Counted from the stretch's first letter, positions 34,705-44,332 are shown. The stretch: 64,000 nucleotides of DNA from Bifidobacterium miconisargentati (GCF_019331675.1 NZ_JAHBBJ010000010.1:46728-110727), one strand, 5' to 3'. Notes: generated from the sequence alone by a model not told the origin. Numbers and translations: made by a program.

Positions 34705-37700
34705 ATGGCCGTCACCATCACAGACACCGTCATCACCATCCCCACCTATGAGATCGGCGCCGCGGACAAGAACCCGGAGTTCATCGAGAAGCGCGTCTAC
34801 CAGGGCAGCTCGGGCCGCGTCTACCCGTACCCGGTCATCGAGACCATCAGCGACGAGAAGCACGACAAGGCGTACAAGGCCGTCATCATCGAGAACGAAT
34901 ACCTCGAGGTGACCGTGCTGCCCGAGCTCGGCGGCCGCATCCAGTATGCCAAGGACAAGACCAACGGCTACGACTTCGTCTACCGCAACGACGTCATCAA
35001 GCCCGCGCTCGTGGGTCTGACCGGTCCGTGGATCTCCGGCGGCATCGAGTTCAACTGGCCGCAGCACCACCGCCCGACCACCTACCTGCCGGTCGACTAC
35101 AAGGTCGAGGAGCTGGCGGACGGCGGCAAGGCCGTGCTGTGCCACGACACCGACCAGATGTACGGCACCCAGGTCATCACCAAGATCGCCCTGCATCCCG
35201 GCAAGGCGTACATCGAGATCTCCGCGCAGCTGTACAACGGCACCTCGCTGCCGCAGACCTTCCTGTGGTGGGCCAACCCGGCGGTTCCGGTCAACCAGCA
35301 CACCAAGACCGTGATGCCGCCGGACGTCATCGCCGTCATGGACCACGGCAAGCGCGACGTCTCCCGCTACCCGATCGCCACCGGCACCTACTACAAGCAC
35401 GACTACTCCGAGGGTGTGGACATCGGCCGTTACAAGAACGTGCCGGTGCCGACCTCCTACATGGCCGCGCATTCCGACTACAACTTCGTGGGCGGCTACG
35501 ACTTCGGCGAGCAGGCCGGCATCCTGCACGTGGCCGACCACCACGTCTCTCCGGGCAAGAAGCAGTGGACCTGGGGCAACGGCGACTTCGGCCGCGCCTG
35601 GGACCGCAACCTCACCGACGCCAACGGCCCGTACGTGGAGCTCATGACCGGCGTCTTCACGGACAACCAGCCCGATTTCACCTGGCTCAAGCCGTACGAA
35701 GGCAAGACCTTCACCCAGTACTTCATGCCGTACAAGCAGGTCGGCCAGGTCAAGAACGCCTCCATCAAGGCCGCAGTGAACCTGGAGATCGGCCCGGAGG
35801 ACACGTTCGGCGCCGCCGGCGAGACCGAAGGCATCGAGGCGCAGGGCCTCAAGGCCGGCCAGGGCCGCGTGACCGTGTACGCCACGAGCATGTATGAGAA
35901 CGCCACCGTCACCGTGACCGCCAAGGACGGCAGGACGCTGTACTCCTACACCGGCACCATCAGCCCGAACGACATCGTCAAGGCCGAATTCGAGACCGGA
36001 GACGTGCCGGCCACCGAAATCACCGCCACCGTGGCCGACGCGGACGGCAAGGTCCTCATCGACTACACCCCGCAGCCCAAGAAGATCGAGAAGCTGCCGG
36101 AGCCGGCCAAGGCCGCCGACGAGCCCGAGAAGATCGCCACCAACGAGGAGCTGCTGCTCGCCGGCCTGCACCTGGAGCAGTACCGTCACGCTACCTACAT
36201 GCCCGACCCGTACTACCTCGAAGGCCTCAAGCGTGACCCGGAGGACGCCCGCATCAACAACGCCTACGGTCGCCTGCAGCTGCGCCGCGGCGTGTTCAAG
36301 TGCGCCGAAAACCACTTCCGCACCGCCATCAAGCGCCTGACCAAGCACAACACCCAGCCGTACGATTCCGAACCGCACTACAACCTCGGCCTGGCCCTCT
36401 TCTACCAGGGCGAGTACGACAAGGCCTTCGACGCCTTCTTCAAGGCCACCTGGGACGACACGCAGAAGGAGCGCGCCTTCTTCTACATGGCCGCCATCGC
36501 CGCCCGCCGCGGCGACTTCGCGGACGCGCTGGAGTACGTGGACAACGCCCTGACCCGCAACACCATGAACATCAAGGCCCGCGGACTGCGCGCGTACGTG
36601 CTGCGCAGGCTCGGCCGTACGGACGAGGCCGCGGCGGCGCTCGCCGAGAACCTGAAGATCGACGAGTTCGACTTCGTCTCCGGCAACGAGCGCGTGATCG
36701 CCGGCGCCGATCCGGCCGAACTCGCCGACCTCATGCGCGGCTTCCACGAGAACTACCTGCAGGCCGCCCGCGACTACGCCCTGTTCGGCGCCTACGAGGA
36801 AGCCTTGGGCCTGCTCGCCAAGGCCGACCAGACCAAGCCGATGGTCAAGTACTACGAGGGCTACTACCTCGCCGAACTCGGCCGCGACACCGAGGCCAAG
36901 GCCGCGTTCGAAGCCGCCGAGGCCGCACCGAGCGACTACTGCTTCCCGAACAAGCTGGAGGACATCGCGCCTCTGGAGAAGGCCATCGAAGTGGTGGACG
37001 GCGCCAAGGCCCCGTACTACCTCGGCTGCCTGTACTACGACAAGGTCCAGGCCGAGAAGGCCATCGCCCTGTGGGAGCAGTCGCGAGACCGCGACCCGGA
37101 ATTCCCGACCGTGCACCGCAACCTGGCGCTCGCCTACTACAACAAGCGCGGCGACGCAGCCTCCGCCGGCCGTGAGATCGAGGAGGCCTACCGCCTCGAC
37201 GAATCCGACGCCCGCGTGTTCCTGGAGCTCGACCAGCTGCACCGCAAGGTCGGCTGGACCTACGACCAGCGCCTCGAGGAGTTCGAGAAGCATCTCGACG
37301 TGGTGGCCGAACGCGATGACCTGTACATCGAATACCTGACCGTGCTCAACCAGACCGGCAACTACGCCAAGGCCTACGAGCTCATGGGCCAGCGCCGCTT
37401 CCACCCGTGGGAGGGCGGCGAAGGCAAGATCACCGGCCAGTACCGCATCGCGCTGACCCTGCTCGCCAAGGACGCCATGTCCGCCGGCGATTGGGCCAAG
37501 GCCAAGGACCTGCTCACCCGGACCCTGTCCTACCCGCACAACCTCGGCGAAGGCAAGCTCGAAGGCCAGAAGGACAACGACATCCACTACTACCTCGGTG
37601 TGGTGGAACGCCACCTCGGCGACGAGACGGCCGCGGAAGCCGAATTCCGCCAGGCCGCCATCGGCCCCGACGAGGTGAAGGGCGCCATGTACTACAACGA

Positions 37701-38049
37701 CCAGCCCGCCGAGATGATTCTCTTCCAGGGTCTCGCCCACAAGGCGCTCGGCGAGGAAGGCCCCGCCAACGCCCGCTTCTACCGCCTGCTGGACTACGGC
37801 GAGCAGCACCTCGACGACAAGGTCAAGATCGACTACTTCGCCGTCTCGCTGCCGGACTTCCTCATCTTCGAGAACGACTACACGAAGATGAACCGCATCC
37901 ACTGCCTGTACCTCATGGCGCTGGCCAACATCGGCAACGGCGACAAGGCCAAGGCCGCGGAGTTCCTGCGGGACGCCCTGGGCCTCGACCCGAGCCACAT
38001 CCAGGCGAACCTGTTCGCCGACGAGATCGCCAACCGTCACGTGCTGTGA
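34705..38049 (+). CDS. DUF5107 plus TPR-repeat protein
   Basis: 1114 residues. The start ATG at 34705 has GGAGGA seven bases before. Residues 1-~370 form a DUF5107 domain, related in fold to galactose mutarotase-like supersandwich domains (ENEYLEVTVLPELGGRIQYAKDKTNGYDFVYRND, WISGGIEFNWPQHHRP). A beta-type linker follows to ~470. Residues ~480-1110 are TPR-type helical pairs (EPHYNLGLALFYQGEYDKAFDAFFKATWDD, PYYLGCLYYDKVQAEKAIALWEQSRDRDPEF). There is no signal peptide or membrane segment, so it is cytoplasmic. Homologues are found near glycosidases and sugar transporters. It may be a sugar-acting enzyme with a large scaffold; no activity is assigned from sequence. Confidence 0.85.
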   Translation: MAVTITDTVITIPTYEIGAADKNPEFIEKRVYQGSSGRVYPYPVIETISDEKHDKAYKAVIIENEYLEVTVLPELGGRIQYAKDKTNGYDFVYRNDVIKPALVGLTGPWISGGIEFNWPQHHRPTTYLPVDYKVEELADGGKAVLCHDTDQMYGTQVITKIALHPGKAYIEISAQLYNGTSLPQTFLWWANPAVPVNQHTKTVMPPDVIAVMDHGKRDVSRYPIATGTYYKHDYSEGVDIGRYKNVPVPTSYMAAHSDYNFVGGYDFGEQAGILHVADHHVSPGKKQWTWGNGDFGRAWDRNLTDANGPYVELMTGVFTDNQPDFTWLKPYEGKTFTQYFMPYKQVGQVKNASIKAAVNLEIGPEDTFGAAGETEGIEAQGLKAGQGRVTVYATSMYENATVTVTAKDGRTLYSYTGTISPNDIVKAEFETGDVPATEITATVADADGKVLIDYTPQPKKIEKLPEPAKAADEPEKIATNEELLLAGLHLEQYRHATYMPDPYYLEGLKRDPEDARINNAYGRLQLRRGVFKCAENHFRTAIKRLTKHNTQPYDSEPHYNLGLALFYQGEYDKAFDAFFKATWDDTQKERAFFYMAAIAARRGDFADALEYVDNALTRNTMNIKARGLRAYVLRRLGRTDEAAAALAENLKIDEFDFVSGNERVIAGADPAELADLMRGFHENYLQAARDYALFGAYEEALGLLAKADQTKPMVKYYEGYYLAELGRDTEAKAAFEAAEAAPSDYCFPNKLEDIAPLEKAIEVVDGAKAPYYLGCLYYDKVQAEKAIALWEQSRDRDPEFPTVHRNLALAYYNKRGDAASAGREIEEAYRLDESDARVFLELDQLHRKVGWTYDQRLEEFEKHLDVVAERDDLYIEYLTVLNQTGNYAKAYELMGQRRFHPWEGGEGKITGQYRIALTLLAKDAMSAGDWAKAKDLLTRTLSYPHNLGEGKLEGQKDNDIHYYLGVVERHLGDETAAEAEFRQAAIGPDEVKGAMYYNDQPAEMILFQGLAHKALGEEGPANARFYRLLDYGEQHLDDKVKIDYFAVSLPDFLIFENDYTKMNRIHCLYLMALANIGNGDKAKAAEFLRDALGLDPSHIQANLFADEIANRHVL

Positions 38050-38117
38050 CGCGCCCGACCGCTCTCCGTGCAAGCTAGGCGCCTGCGGCCCTCGTGACCG
38101 CCAGCGCGTCTGATTTC

Positions 38118-38155
38118 GGCCGGTTCCCCACCTCCGAGGGGAGCCGGCCTTTTTA
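38118..38155 (+). terminator. Terminator after the DUF5107-TPR gene
   Basis: GGCCGGTTCCCC (38118-38129) pairs with GGGGAGCCGGCC (38138-38149) with one G-T wobble, followed by TTTTTAT. Confidence 0.75.
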
Positions 38156-38194
38156 TGATGGTGCTGCCCGAAGTCTGACGCATCCCCCATTCTT

Positions 38195-38241
38195 GGCTCC
38201 CCTTGTCAGAGGAGCTGTCGGCGAAGCCGACTGAGGGGTAG
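38195..38241 (+). repeat. Inner palindromic repeat, short form
   Basis: 47 nt, GGCTCCCCTTGTCAGAGGAG, GTCGGCGAAGCCGAC, GAGGGGTAG, in the gap before the sugar ABC genes. Confidence 0.8.
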
Positions 38242-38288
38242 TCTCCGTAACAGTCAAATGCGGGAAACCAAGCAAATATATGGTCTGC

Positions 38289-38337
38289 GAATGGTTGTTA
38301 GAACAGTATCAAGGCGGGATACTGGAGTCATCCATTC
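38289..38337 (+). promoter_or_regulatory. Promoter and palindromic region before the sugar-binding protein gene
   Basis: TTGTTA (38295-38300), 17-bp spacer, GATACT (38318-38323). The whole is flanked by GAATGG...CCATTC, and the spacer and -10 contain a second palindrome, CAGTATC (38304-38310) with GATACTG (38318-38324). Almost the same layout precedes gntP at 46635-46680. The leader to the lipoprotein gene is about 310 nt and A-rich. Confidence 0.5.
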
Positions 38338-38391
38338 CCGATATGCCGGATGCCCGGCCCATTGGGGTTCAGCAAGCGAAGGAGACATGCC

Positions 38392-38505
38392 ATGAACGCA
38401 CGCAACAGCGGAAAGGCTGACTCCCCTCCCATAATGCAAAAGCAATTTTTCACTATTCGTAAGCAGGAAAAGCAAACAAACACATCAAAAACAGCCATAC
38501 GATAG
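38392..38505 (+). CDS. Possible small ORF (37 residues) in the leader of the sugar ABC operon
   Basis: The ATG at 38392 follows GAAGGAGA, a strong Shine-Dalgarno, six bases upstream and encodes a basic 37-residue peptide (MNARNSGKADSPPIMQKQFF...) ending TAG at 38505. Its composition is AT-richer than neighbouring genes, as is the whole leader. It could be a real small protein, a leader peptide, or chance. No family recognised. Confidence 0.3.
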   Translation: MNARNSGKADSPPIMQKQFFTIRKQEKQTNTSKTAIR

Positions 38506-38640
38506 TATCAACAAACAACAACATAGAGGGATGACACAGCAGTCATTCCCCTCAAGAAATCCATAACTGTTGACGGGCATGCGAAACCCACCAATGCCGG
38601 TGGGCTGGCGCGAGCTCGCCCTGAAGAAAGGAAACCTCCC

Positions 38641-39891
38641 ATGAAGTCCCTGAAATCACTGATCGGTGCGGGCGTCGCCGTCGCCATGATCGCATCCCTG
38701 GCCGCCTGCGGATCGAGCTCCGCCTCCGGCAAGACCGAGCTCTCGTTCTTCGCCAACAACACCCAGGACCTGTACCAGCCGATCATCGACGCCTTCGAGA
38801 AGAAGAACCCGGACATCAAGATCAAGTTCAGCACCACCAACGGCGCCCAGGCCGGTTACCAGCAGACGCTCCAGACCCGCATCTCCGGCGGCCAGCTCGC
38901 CGACGTCTACGTGGCCCCGCCCGAGCAGCTCAACGACCTGGTCAAGAACGGCGTGGCCAAGGACCTGACCGACGAATCGTTCATGGACCGCATCGGAGAC
39001 ACGAACAAGGCGCAATCCACCATCGACGGCAAGGTCTACAGCATGTCCGTGACCGCATGGACCAACGCCTACGCCTACAACAAGGACCTGCTCGCCAAGG
39101 CCGGCTACGACACCATCCCCGAGACCTGGGACGAGTTCATCGACATGCTCAAGGCCCTGAAGGACGCCGGCGTGGACAAGCCCTACCTCGAGCCCAAGGC
39201 CGGCCTCGGCGCCCTGGTGGAAGGCTGGATCGGCTACGACTCCTCCAAGCAGTCCAAGAGCATCGACCAGCAGATCGGCGACGGCGACTCCACGTTCGCC
39301 AAGAGCTACACCAAGTACTACAAGGAATGGGCCAAGCTCTTCGGCGCCGGCGTGATGGGCTCCGAGGTCACCGGCCTCGCGGACGACCAGGTCCGCTCCG
39401 AATTCGCCGCCGGACGCCTCGCCGTGATGCCTTCCGGCTACTGGGACGTGAACACCTTCAAGAACGCCGGCATCAACTTCGCGTTCGGCCGCATGCCGAT
39501 GCTGCACAAGGGAGATACGCCGTTCGCCCCCGGCTCCGCCGACTCCGGCTACGCCATCAACGCCAAGATCGACGGCAAGAAGCTCGAGGCGGCCGAATCC
39601 TTCCTCGACTTCCTCTCCTCCGAGGAGGGCCTCAAGCTCATCCAGGACAACCTCGGCCTGATCCCGGCCACCAAGAACTACACGCCGGACATCGACGCGA
39701 CCTTCACCGAGCCGTACGACCTGTACCTGAAGACCGGCAACGTCTACCTCAACACCCTCGGCTGGCCCACCAGCGGCCGCAGCGCCCTGCGCGCCGAGAC
39801 CTTCGCCCAGCTGCAGCAGGTGGCTCTCGGCTCCATCACCCCCGCCCAGGCCACCGCCAACCTGGACACCAAGCTCAAGACGCTGTCCTGA
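38641..39891 (+). CDS. Sugar ABC transporter substrate-binding lipoprotein
   Basis: 416 residues. Lipoprotein signal: positively charged start, hydrophobic core, lipobox SLAAC with C23, then a Ser/Gly-rich tether. The rest is a family 1 type extracellular solute-binding protein (LSFFANNTQDLYQPIIDAFEKKNPDIKIKF, LQTRISGGQLADVYVAPPEQL, AYAYNKDLLAKAGYDTIPETWDEF). It starts after GAAAGGAAA. Followed 11 bp later by two permeases, so the three form one importer; the energising ATPase is not in the window and may be a shared MsiK-type subunit. Position beside a GH35 enzyme suggests a beta-galactoside or galactose-containing oligosaccharide as ligand. Confidence 0.92.
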   Translation: MKSLKSLIGAGVAVAMIASLAACGSSSASGKTELSFFANNTQDLYQPIIDAFEKKNPDIKIKFSTTNGAQAGYQQTLQTRISGGQLADVYVAPPEQLNDLVKNGVAKDLTDESFMDRIGDTNKAQSTIDGKVYSMSVTAWTNAYAYNKDLLAKAGYDTIPETWDEFIDMLKALKDAGVDKPYLEPKAGLGALVEGWIGYDSSKQSKSIDQQIGDGDSTFAKSYTKYYKEWAKLFGAGVMGSEVTGLADDQVRSEFAAGRLAVMPSGYWDVNTFKNAGINFAFGRMPMLHKGDTPFAPGSADSGYAINAKIDGKKLEAAESFLDFLSSEEGLKLIQDNLGLIPATKNYTPDIDATFTEPYDLYLKTGNVYLNTLGWPTSGRSALRAETFAQLQQVALGSITPAQATANLDTKLKTLS

Positions 39892-39902
39892 AGGTGAACG
39901 AC

Positions 39903-40904
39903 ATGTCACAGGCAACCGCAATGATCTCCGCGCCCGCCTCCTCCGCGGCGGGCGCGGCCCCGGCCCGGGCCATCGGTCTGGACCGGAACCTCGAAGCCAT
40001 CCACGCCAAGGACCGCAAACGCCGCAACCTCATGGAGAACCTGACCTCGGTGAGGTTCCTCCTCCCGCTGCTCGCGGTGTACATCGTCATCGTGCTGATC
40101 CCGTTCCTGCAGAGCATCGTCTTCAGCCTCACCGACTACGACGGCTATGACTTCGCCAACGCCAAGTTCGTCGGCATCGCCAACTACCAGGCGATCTTCC
40201 AGGACCAGACCCTGCTCGCGGGTCTCGGATTCACGTTGCTCTACACCATCGCCACCACCGTGCTCATCACCGCCATCGCCCTGCCCCTGGCCGTGACGCT
40301 CAACCGGAAGTTCTTCGGACGCAACTTCGCCCGCTCCCTGTTCTTCTTCTTCTCGGTGCCGTCGATGGCCGTGCTCGGCCTGGTCTGGCAGTACATCTTC
40401 TCCCCGCTCGGCACCGGCGCGGTCAACACGGTGCTCGGCAAGCTCGGCATCAGCCCGGTGCCGTGGCTGTCCGACCCGACGCTCGCCAAGTTCTGCGTGA
40501 TCTTCATCGCCGTATGGGCCCAGGTCGGCTGGCACGCCACCCTGTACCTCGCCTATCTGCAGGCCATCCCCGCCGACCTGTACGAACAGGCTTCGGTGGA
40601 CGGCGCCACGCGCGGCCAGCAGTTCGTCCACATCACCCTGCCGCAGATGGTGCCCGCCATGGGCGTCTCCATCTTCATGCTTCTGACCGGCGGTCTCAAG
40701 GTCTACGATTTGCCGTTCACCCTCACCACCGGCGGCCCCGGCAACGCCACCTACACCGTCACCCAGTCCATCATCGTCACCGGCATCGGCTCCGGCCGCT
40801 ACGGCGTGGGATCCGCGCTCGGCGTGATGTTCTTCCTGTGCTGCGTGATTCTCGTGGCACTGCAGCAAATCGTCACCTCGCTGATCGAAAAGAGGCTGTC
40901 ATGA
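39903..40904 (+). CDS. Sugar ABC transporter permease (first subunit)
   Basis: 333 residues from the ATG at 39903, preceded by GAAGGTGA. After an Ala-rich cytoplasmic leader there are six membrane helices (the first FLLPLLAVYIVIVLIPFL) and the ATPase-docking EAA loop as YEQASVDGATRGQQFVHITLP. It is a MalF/UgpA-type subunit. Its stop overlaps the next permease's start (ATGA at 40901-40904). Confidence 0.93.
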   Translation: MSQATAMISAPASSAAGAAPARAIGLDRNLEAIHAKDRKRRNLMENLTSVRFLLPLLAVYIVIVLIPFLQSIVFSLTDYDGYDFANAKFVGIANYQAIFQDQTLLAGLGFTLLYTIATTVLITAIALPLAVTLNRKFFGRNFARSLFFFFSVPSMAVLGLVWQYIFSPLGTGAVNTVLGKLGISPVPWLSDPTLAKFCVIFIAVWAQVGWHATLYLAYLQAIPADLYEQASVDGATRGQQFVHITLPQMVPAMGVSIFMLLTGGLKVYDLPFTLTTGGPGNATYTVTQSIIVTGIGSGRYGVGSALGVMFFLCCVILVALQQIVTSLIEKRLS

Positions 40905-41791
40905 CCGCACAGCAGACAATGCAGCAGACTTCCCCCGCGGCGCCCGCCTCACACGGACTGTCCATGAGCCAGCGCGAACGCATCCGTTCCGCCATCCGCT
41001 CGGTGGTGGTCATCGCCATCGCCCTGATCTGCGCCGTGCCGCTGTATGTGGTGGTGGTCAACACCTTCAAGAACTCGGGCGACATGGCCGCCGACCCGTT
41101 CGGTCTGCCCACGCACTTCACGCTTGAGAACTACGCCTACGCGCTGGAGAACCTGCCGGTCGTGCAGGCCACCATCAACACGCTGATCGTCACCGTGGTG
41201 GGCGTGTTCTTCATGGTCATCATCGGCGCACTCGCCGCCTACGGCATGGTGCAGAAGCGCAGCAGGCTCACGGCCGGCATCGGCGCCTTCCTCATGCTCT
41301 CGTTCGTGATCCCCGGACAGACGCTGCTCATCCCGCAGTACAAGATGGAGGCGCAGTTCGGTCTGGTGGACACCCTGCTCGGCCTGATTGTGCTGTACCT
41401 GGCCGGTGCCACCTTCTGCTACTTCCTCATCGTGCAGTACATGCGCGGCCTGCCCCAGGAACTGTTCGAGGCCGCACGCCTCGACGGCGCGGGCCCGTTC
41501 CGCATCTTCTGGCAGATCGTGCTGCCGCTCATCCGCCCGATCCTGGTCACCGTGGTGGTCTTCGAGACCATGTGGACGTGGAACGACTTCATGACCCCGA
41601 ACATCTACATCTCCTCGACCGAGAAGCAGACGCTCGTGCTGCAGGTGTTCAACGCCATGGGCCAGTTCAGCACCAACTGGCCGCTGTTCATGACCATCAC
41701 CACCATCGCCCTCATCCCCGTGTTCCTCTTCTTCATCTTCTGCCAGAAGTGGATCGTCGCCGGCCTCGTGGCCGGATCGGTTAAAGGCTGA
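40901..41791 (+). CDS. Sugar ABC transporter permease (second subunit)
   Basis: 296 residues, MalG/UgpE type. The start overlaps the previous stop by four bases. Six helices are visible (SVVVIAIALICAVPLYVVVV, ITTIALIPVFLFFIFC) and the EAA loop reads FEAARLDGAGPFRIFWQIVLPLI. It ends WIVAGLVAGSVKG, the usual MalG-type C-terminus. It functions with the preceding permease and lipoprotein. Confidence 0.93.
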   Translation: MTAQQTMQQTSPAAPASHGLSMSQRERIRSAIRSVVVIAIALICAVPLYVVVVNTFKNSGDMAADPFGLPTHFTLENYAYALENLPVVQATINTLIVTVVGVFFMVIIGALAAYGMVQKRSRLTAGIGAFLMLSFVIPGQTLLIPQYKMEAQFGLVDTLLGLIVLYLAGATFCYFLIVQYMRGLPQELFEAARLDGAGPFRIFWQIVLPLIRPILVTVVVFETMWTWNDFMTPNIYISSTEKQTLVLQVFNAMGQFSTNWPLFMTITTIALIPVFLFFIFCQKWIVAGLVAGSVKG

Positions 41792-41796
41792 GCCGT

Positions 41797-41977
41797 TAAG
41801 CGAACAGTCCAGTGGACTGTTCGTAGGCTCAGCCTGAGCGAGGCGATAGCCGAGCGAAGGTTATATTGAGCCCTCGCGTAGCGAGGTCCGTAATTGCGGG
41901 ACTGACGCGGTAAGCGAACTAACGAAACTTCGTTTCGTTCTTCGCCGTAGGCGAGTCCGTAATTGCTGGGCCAGGGG
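41797..41977. repeat. Tandem palindromic repeats between the permease and GH35 genes
   Basis: TAAGCGAAC starts two units (about 41797 and 41911). Hairpins include CGAACAGTCC-AGT-GGACTGTTCG and ACGAAAC-TTC-GTTTCGT. Both units contain GCGAG(G)TCCGTAATTGC, the motif also found near 3218 and inside the long inner repeats. No gene. Confidence 0.6.
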
Positions 41978-42036
41978 CGAGCCACTGCTCCCGCCACTCC
42001 CATCTCATGCTTCTTATCTCCGAAAGGCAAAAACCC

Positions 42037-44325
42037 ATGTCCAACACCCTCGACCTGACCGGCTTCACGCCGAAGGCCATCACCCCCTTCTCCATCACCC
42101 GCAACGATTGGGGAGTGGCCCCGGACGGCACCGCCGTGGACTTCACCAACTACTACATGACCTTCGACGGCAAGCCGTTCTACGGGGTCTGCGGCGAGTT
42201 CCACTACTCGCGCATGGACCCCTCGCGCTGGGACGAGCAGCTCGCCAAGATGGTCGCCGGCGGCATCAACGTCATCGCCACCTACGTGTTCTGGAACCAT
42301 CACGAGGAACACGAGAACCAGTGGAACTTCACCGGCCGTCGCAACATCCGCCGCTTCATTCGGCTGTGCGCCAAGCACGGGCTCAAGGTCATCGTGCGTC
42401 TCGGCCCGTTCGACCACGGCGAGGTGCGCAACGGCGGTATCCCGGACTGGATGTACGGCAAGCCGTACGAGGTCCGTTCCGTGGACCCCGGCTTCCTGGA
42501 CAAGGTGCGCGACCTGTACGCGCACATCGCAGCACAGCTGGACGGCCTGTACTTCAAGGACGGCGGCCCGATCGTCGCCGCCCAGCTGGACAACGAGTAC
42601 ATGCACTCCTCCTCCCCGTGGGAGATGACCACCGGCATCACCAACGAATGGGTGCCCGGCGGCCATGACGGCTTCGCCTACGTGCATGCCCTGCGCCGCA
42701 TCGCCGAGGAGGAAGGCATCTCGGTGCCGTTCTACACCAACACCGGCTGGGGCGGCTCCCCGGTGCCCGACGACGTACTGCCGCTGTGGGGCGGCTACGC
42801 ATACCGTCCGTGGCTGTTCTACGCGGGTCCCGGCGAGCATCCGGTCACCGACGAATACGTGTACCGCGACTTCCACTCCAACGACTGCCCGCGCGGCGAG
42901 GAATTCGCCCCCACCTACGAGCCGGAAACCAAGCCGTATGCCTGCTGCGAGATGGGCGGCGGCATGTTCAGCTCGTACAACTACCGCTTCGTCCTGCCGA
43001 TGAAGTCCGTGGACGCCATGTCCAACATCAAGATGGCCTCCGGCTGCAACTTCCTGGGCTACTACATGTTCCAGGGCGGCTCGAACCCGATCAGCGACGG
43101 CATCTACCTGAACGAAAGCCAGCTGCCGAAGATCTCCTACGACTTCCAGGCGGCGCTCGGCGAATTCGGTCAGGCGCGCGAATCCTACCGCCGCATGAAG
43201 GCCGTGCACTACTTCGCGCTGGCCTTTGCCGAACGTCTGTGCCCGCTGGGTGTGGCCGTGCCGGAAGGCCAGGAGTCGATCGCCCCGACCGACATGGACG
43301 CCCTGCGCTGGTGCGTGCGCACCGATGGCGAACGCGGCTTCGTGTTCCTCAACAACTTCCAGGACCACGCCAGCATGCCGGCCAAGCACGGCGAATCGGT
43401 CGAGGTCACGCTGGCTTCCGGCGAGACCGTGCGGTTCGACGGCATCGGTCTGGCCTCCGACGAGAACTGCATCCTGCCGTTCAACATGGATCTCGACGGC
43501 GTCGCGCTGACCGCCGCCACCGCGCAGCCGGTCACCGTGATCGCCCCTGCCGGTGCGGCACACCGCACCTTCGTGTTCCTCAGGCCCGATGGCATGGATG
43601 ACTGCTGGTTCCGTTTCGCTGACGGCACCGTGCACCATGTGCCGGCGGATGCGGATGTGGAATCCTTCCCGATTTCGGACGAGGCCGGCCATGCGGTGGA
43701 CATCGTGTGCCTGAGCCGTGCCAAGGCCGATGCGATGACCGTGATCGGAGGCAAGGCGCTGGTGTTCGCCGGCGATCCGGTCGCACAGGATCCGGCCCGG
43801 CCCAGCATCGTCAACGACGGTGCCGCCGTCTACGAACTGGACGGACGAATCGTCGTGGAATCCACTCGGCCGAACGTCACCGTGAGCTCCTATCCCGCAG
43901 GTTTCCTGGCCGAGCAGAGCGTACGGTACCAGCCGGTCGCCGCGGAGCCCGTCGTGCGGAAACTGTCCGACACGCGCTACGTCATCGACCTGCCCGACGA
44001 TCTGCTCGCCGCCGACGGCGTGGAGGACATGCGCCTGCGCGTGCGCTACTCGGGCGACATCGGCTGGCTGTGGTGCGGCCGCACCCTGGTGGACGACAAC
44101 TTCTGCAACGGCGACGTGTGGGAGATCGGACTCAAGGAATACGTGCAGCAGCTCGAGGACAACCGCAACCAGCTGGTGCTCACCATCACGCCCATCAAGG
44201 AAGGCGCGAACGTGAACGTGGAATCCGCGATGGCCGCCCGCATGGAGAACGTCGACCAGCAGACGGCGGGACTGGAGTCCGTGACCCTGCAGCCGGTGTA
44301 CCAGACGGTTCTGCACGCGGCCTGA
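42037..44325 (+). CDS. Glycoside hydrolase family 35 beta-galactosidase
   Basis: 762 residues from the ATG at 42037, with GAAAGG upstream. An N-terminal TIM barrel contains PFYGVCGEFHYSRMDPSRWDEQLAKMVAGGINVIATYVFWNHHE, a GH35 hallmark. The acid/base Glu is E187 in AAQLDNEYM (usual form Q-x-ENEYG). The nucleophile is probably E305 in YACCEMGGGM, where most members have TEFWxGW, so the second site is unusual. C-terminal beta domains follow from ~380. There is no signal peptide, so it acts in the cytoplasm on sugar imported by the upstream ABC system. It should release terminal beta-linked galactose; linkage preference cannot be read. Confidence 0.88.
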   Translation: MSNTLDLTGFTPKAITPFSITRNDWGVAPDGTAVDFTNYYMTFDGKPFYGVCGEFHYSRMDPSRWDEQLAKMVAGGINVIATYVFWNHHEEHENQWNFTGRRNIRRFIRLCAKHGLKVIVRLGPFDHGEVRNGGIPDWMYGKPYEVRSVDPGFLDKVRDLYAHIAAQLDGLYFKDGGPIVAAQLDNEYMHSSSPWEMTTGITNEWVPGGHDGFAYVHALRRIAEEEGISVPFYTNTGWGGSPVPDDVLPLWGGYAYRPWLFYAGPGEHPVTDEYVYRDFHSNDCPRGEEFAPTYEPETKPYACCEMGGGMFSSYNYRFVLPMKSVDAMSNIKMASGCNFLGYYMFQGGSNPISDGIYLNESQLPKISYDFQAALGEFGQARESYRRMKAVHYFALAFAERLCPLGVAVPEGQESIAPTDMDALRWCVRTDGERGFVFLNNFQDHASMPAKHGESVEVTLASGETVRFDGIGLASDENCILPFNMDLDGVALTAATAQPVTVIAPAGAAHRTFVFLRPDGMDDCWFRFADGTVHHVPADADVESFPISDEAGHAVDIVCLSRAKADAMTVIGGKALVFAGDPVAQDPARPSIVNDGAAVYELDGRIVVESTRPNVTVSSYPAGFLAEQSVRYQPVAAEPVVRKLSDTRYVIDLPDDLLAADGVEDMRLRVRYSGDIGWLWCGRTLVDDNFCNGDVWEIGLKEYVQQLEDNRNQLVLTITPIKEGANVNVESAMAARMENVDQQTAGLESVTLQPVYQTVLHAA

Positions 44326-44332
44326 TCGGTTC

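Noticed and set aside
34666..38190. 1174-codon minus-strand frame opposite the DUF5107-TPR gene
   Set aside because: Composition (Val/Gly/Leu/His) is the mirror of the plus-strand gene's codon bias; the plus-strand protein has clear TPR periodicity and a strong start.
41605..44316. 903-codon minus-strand frame opposite GH35
   Set aside because: No motif; GH35 catalytic motifs are on the plus strand.
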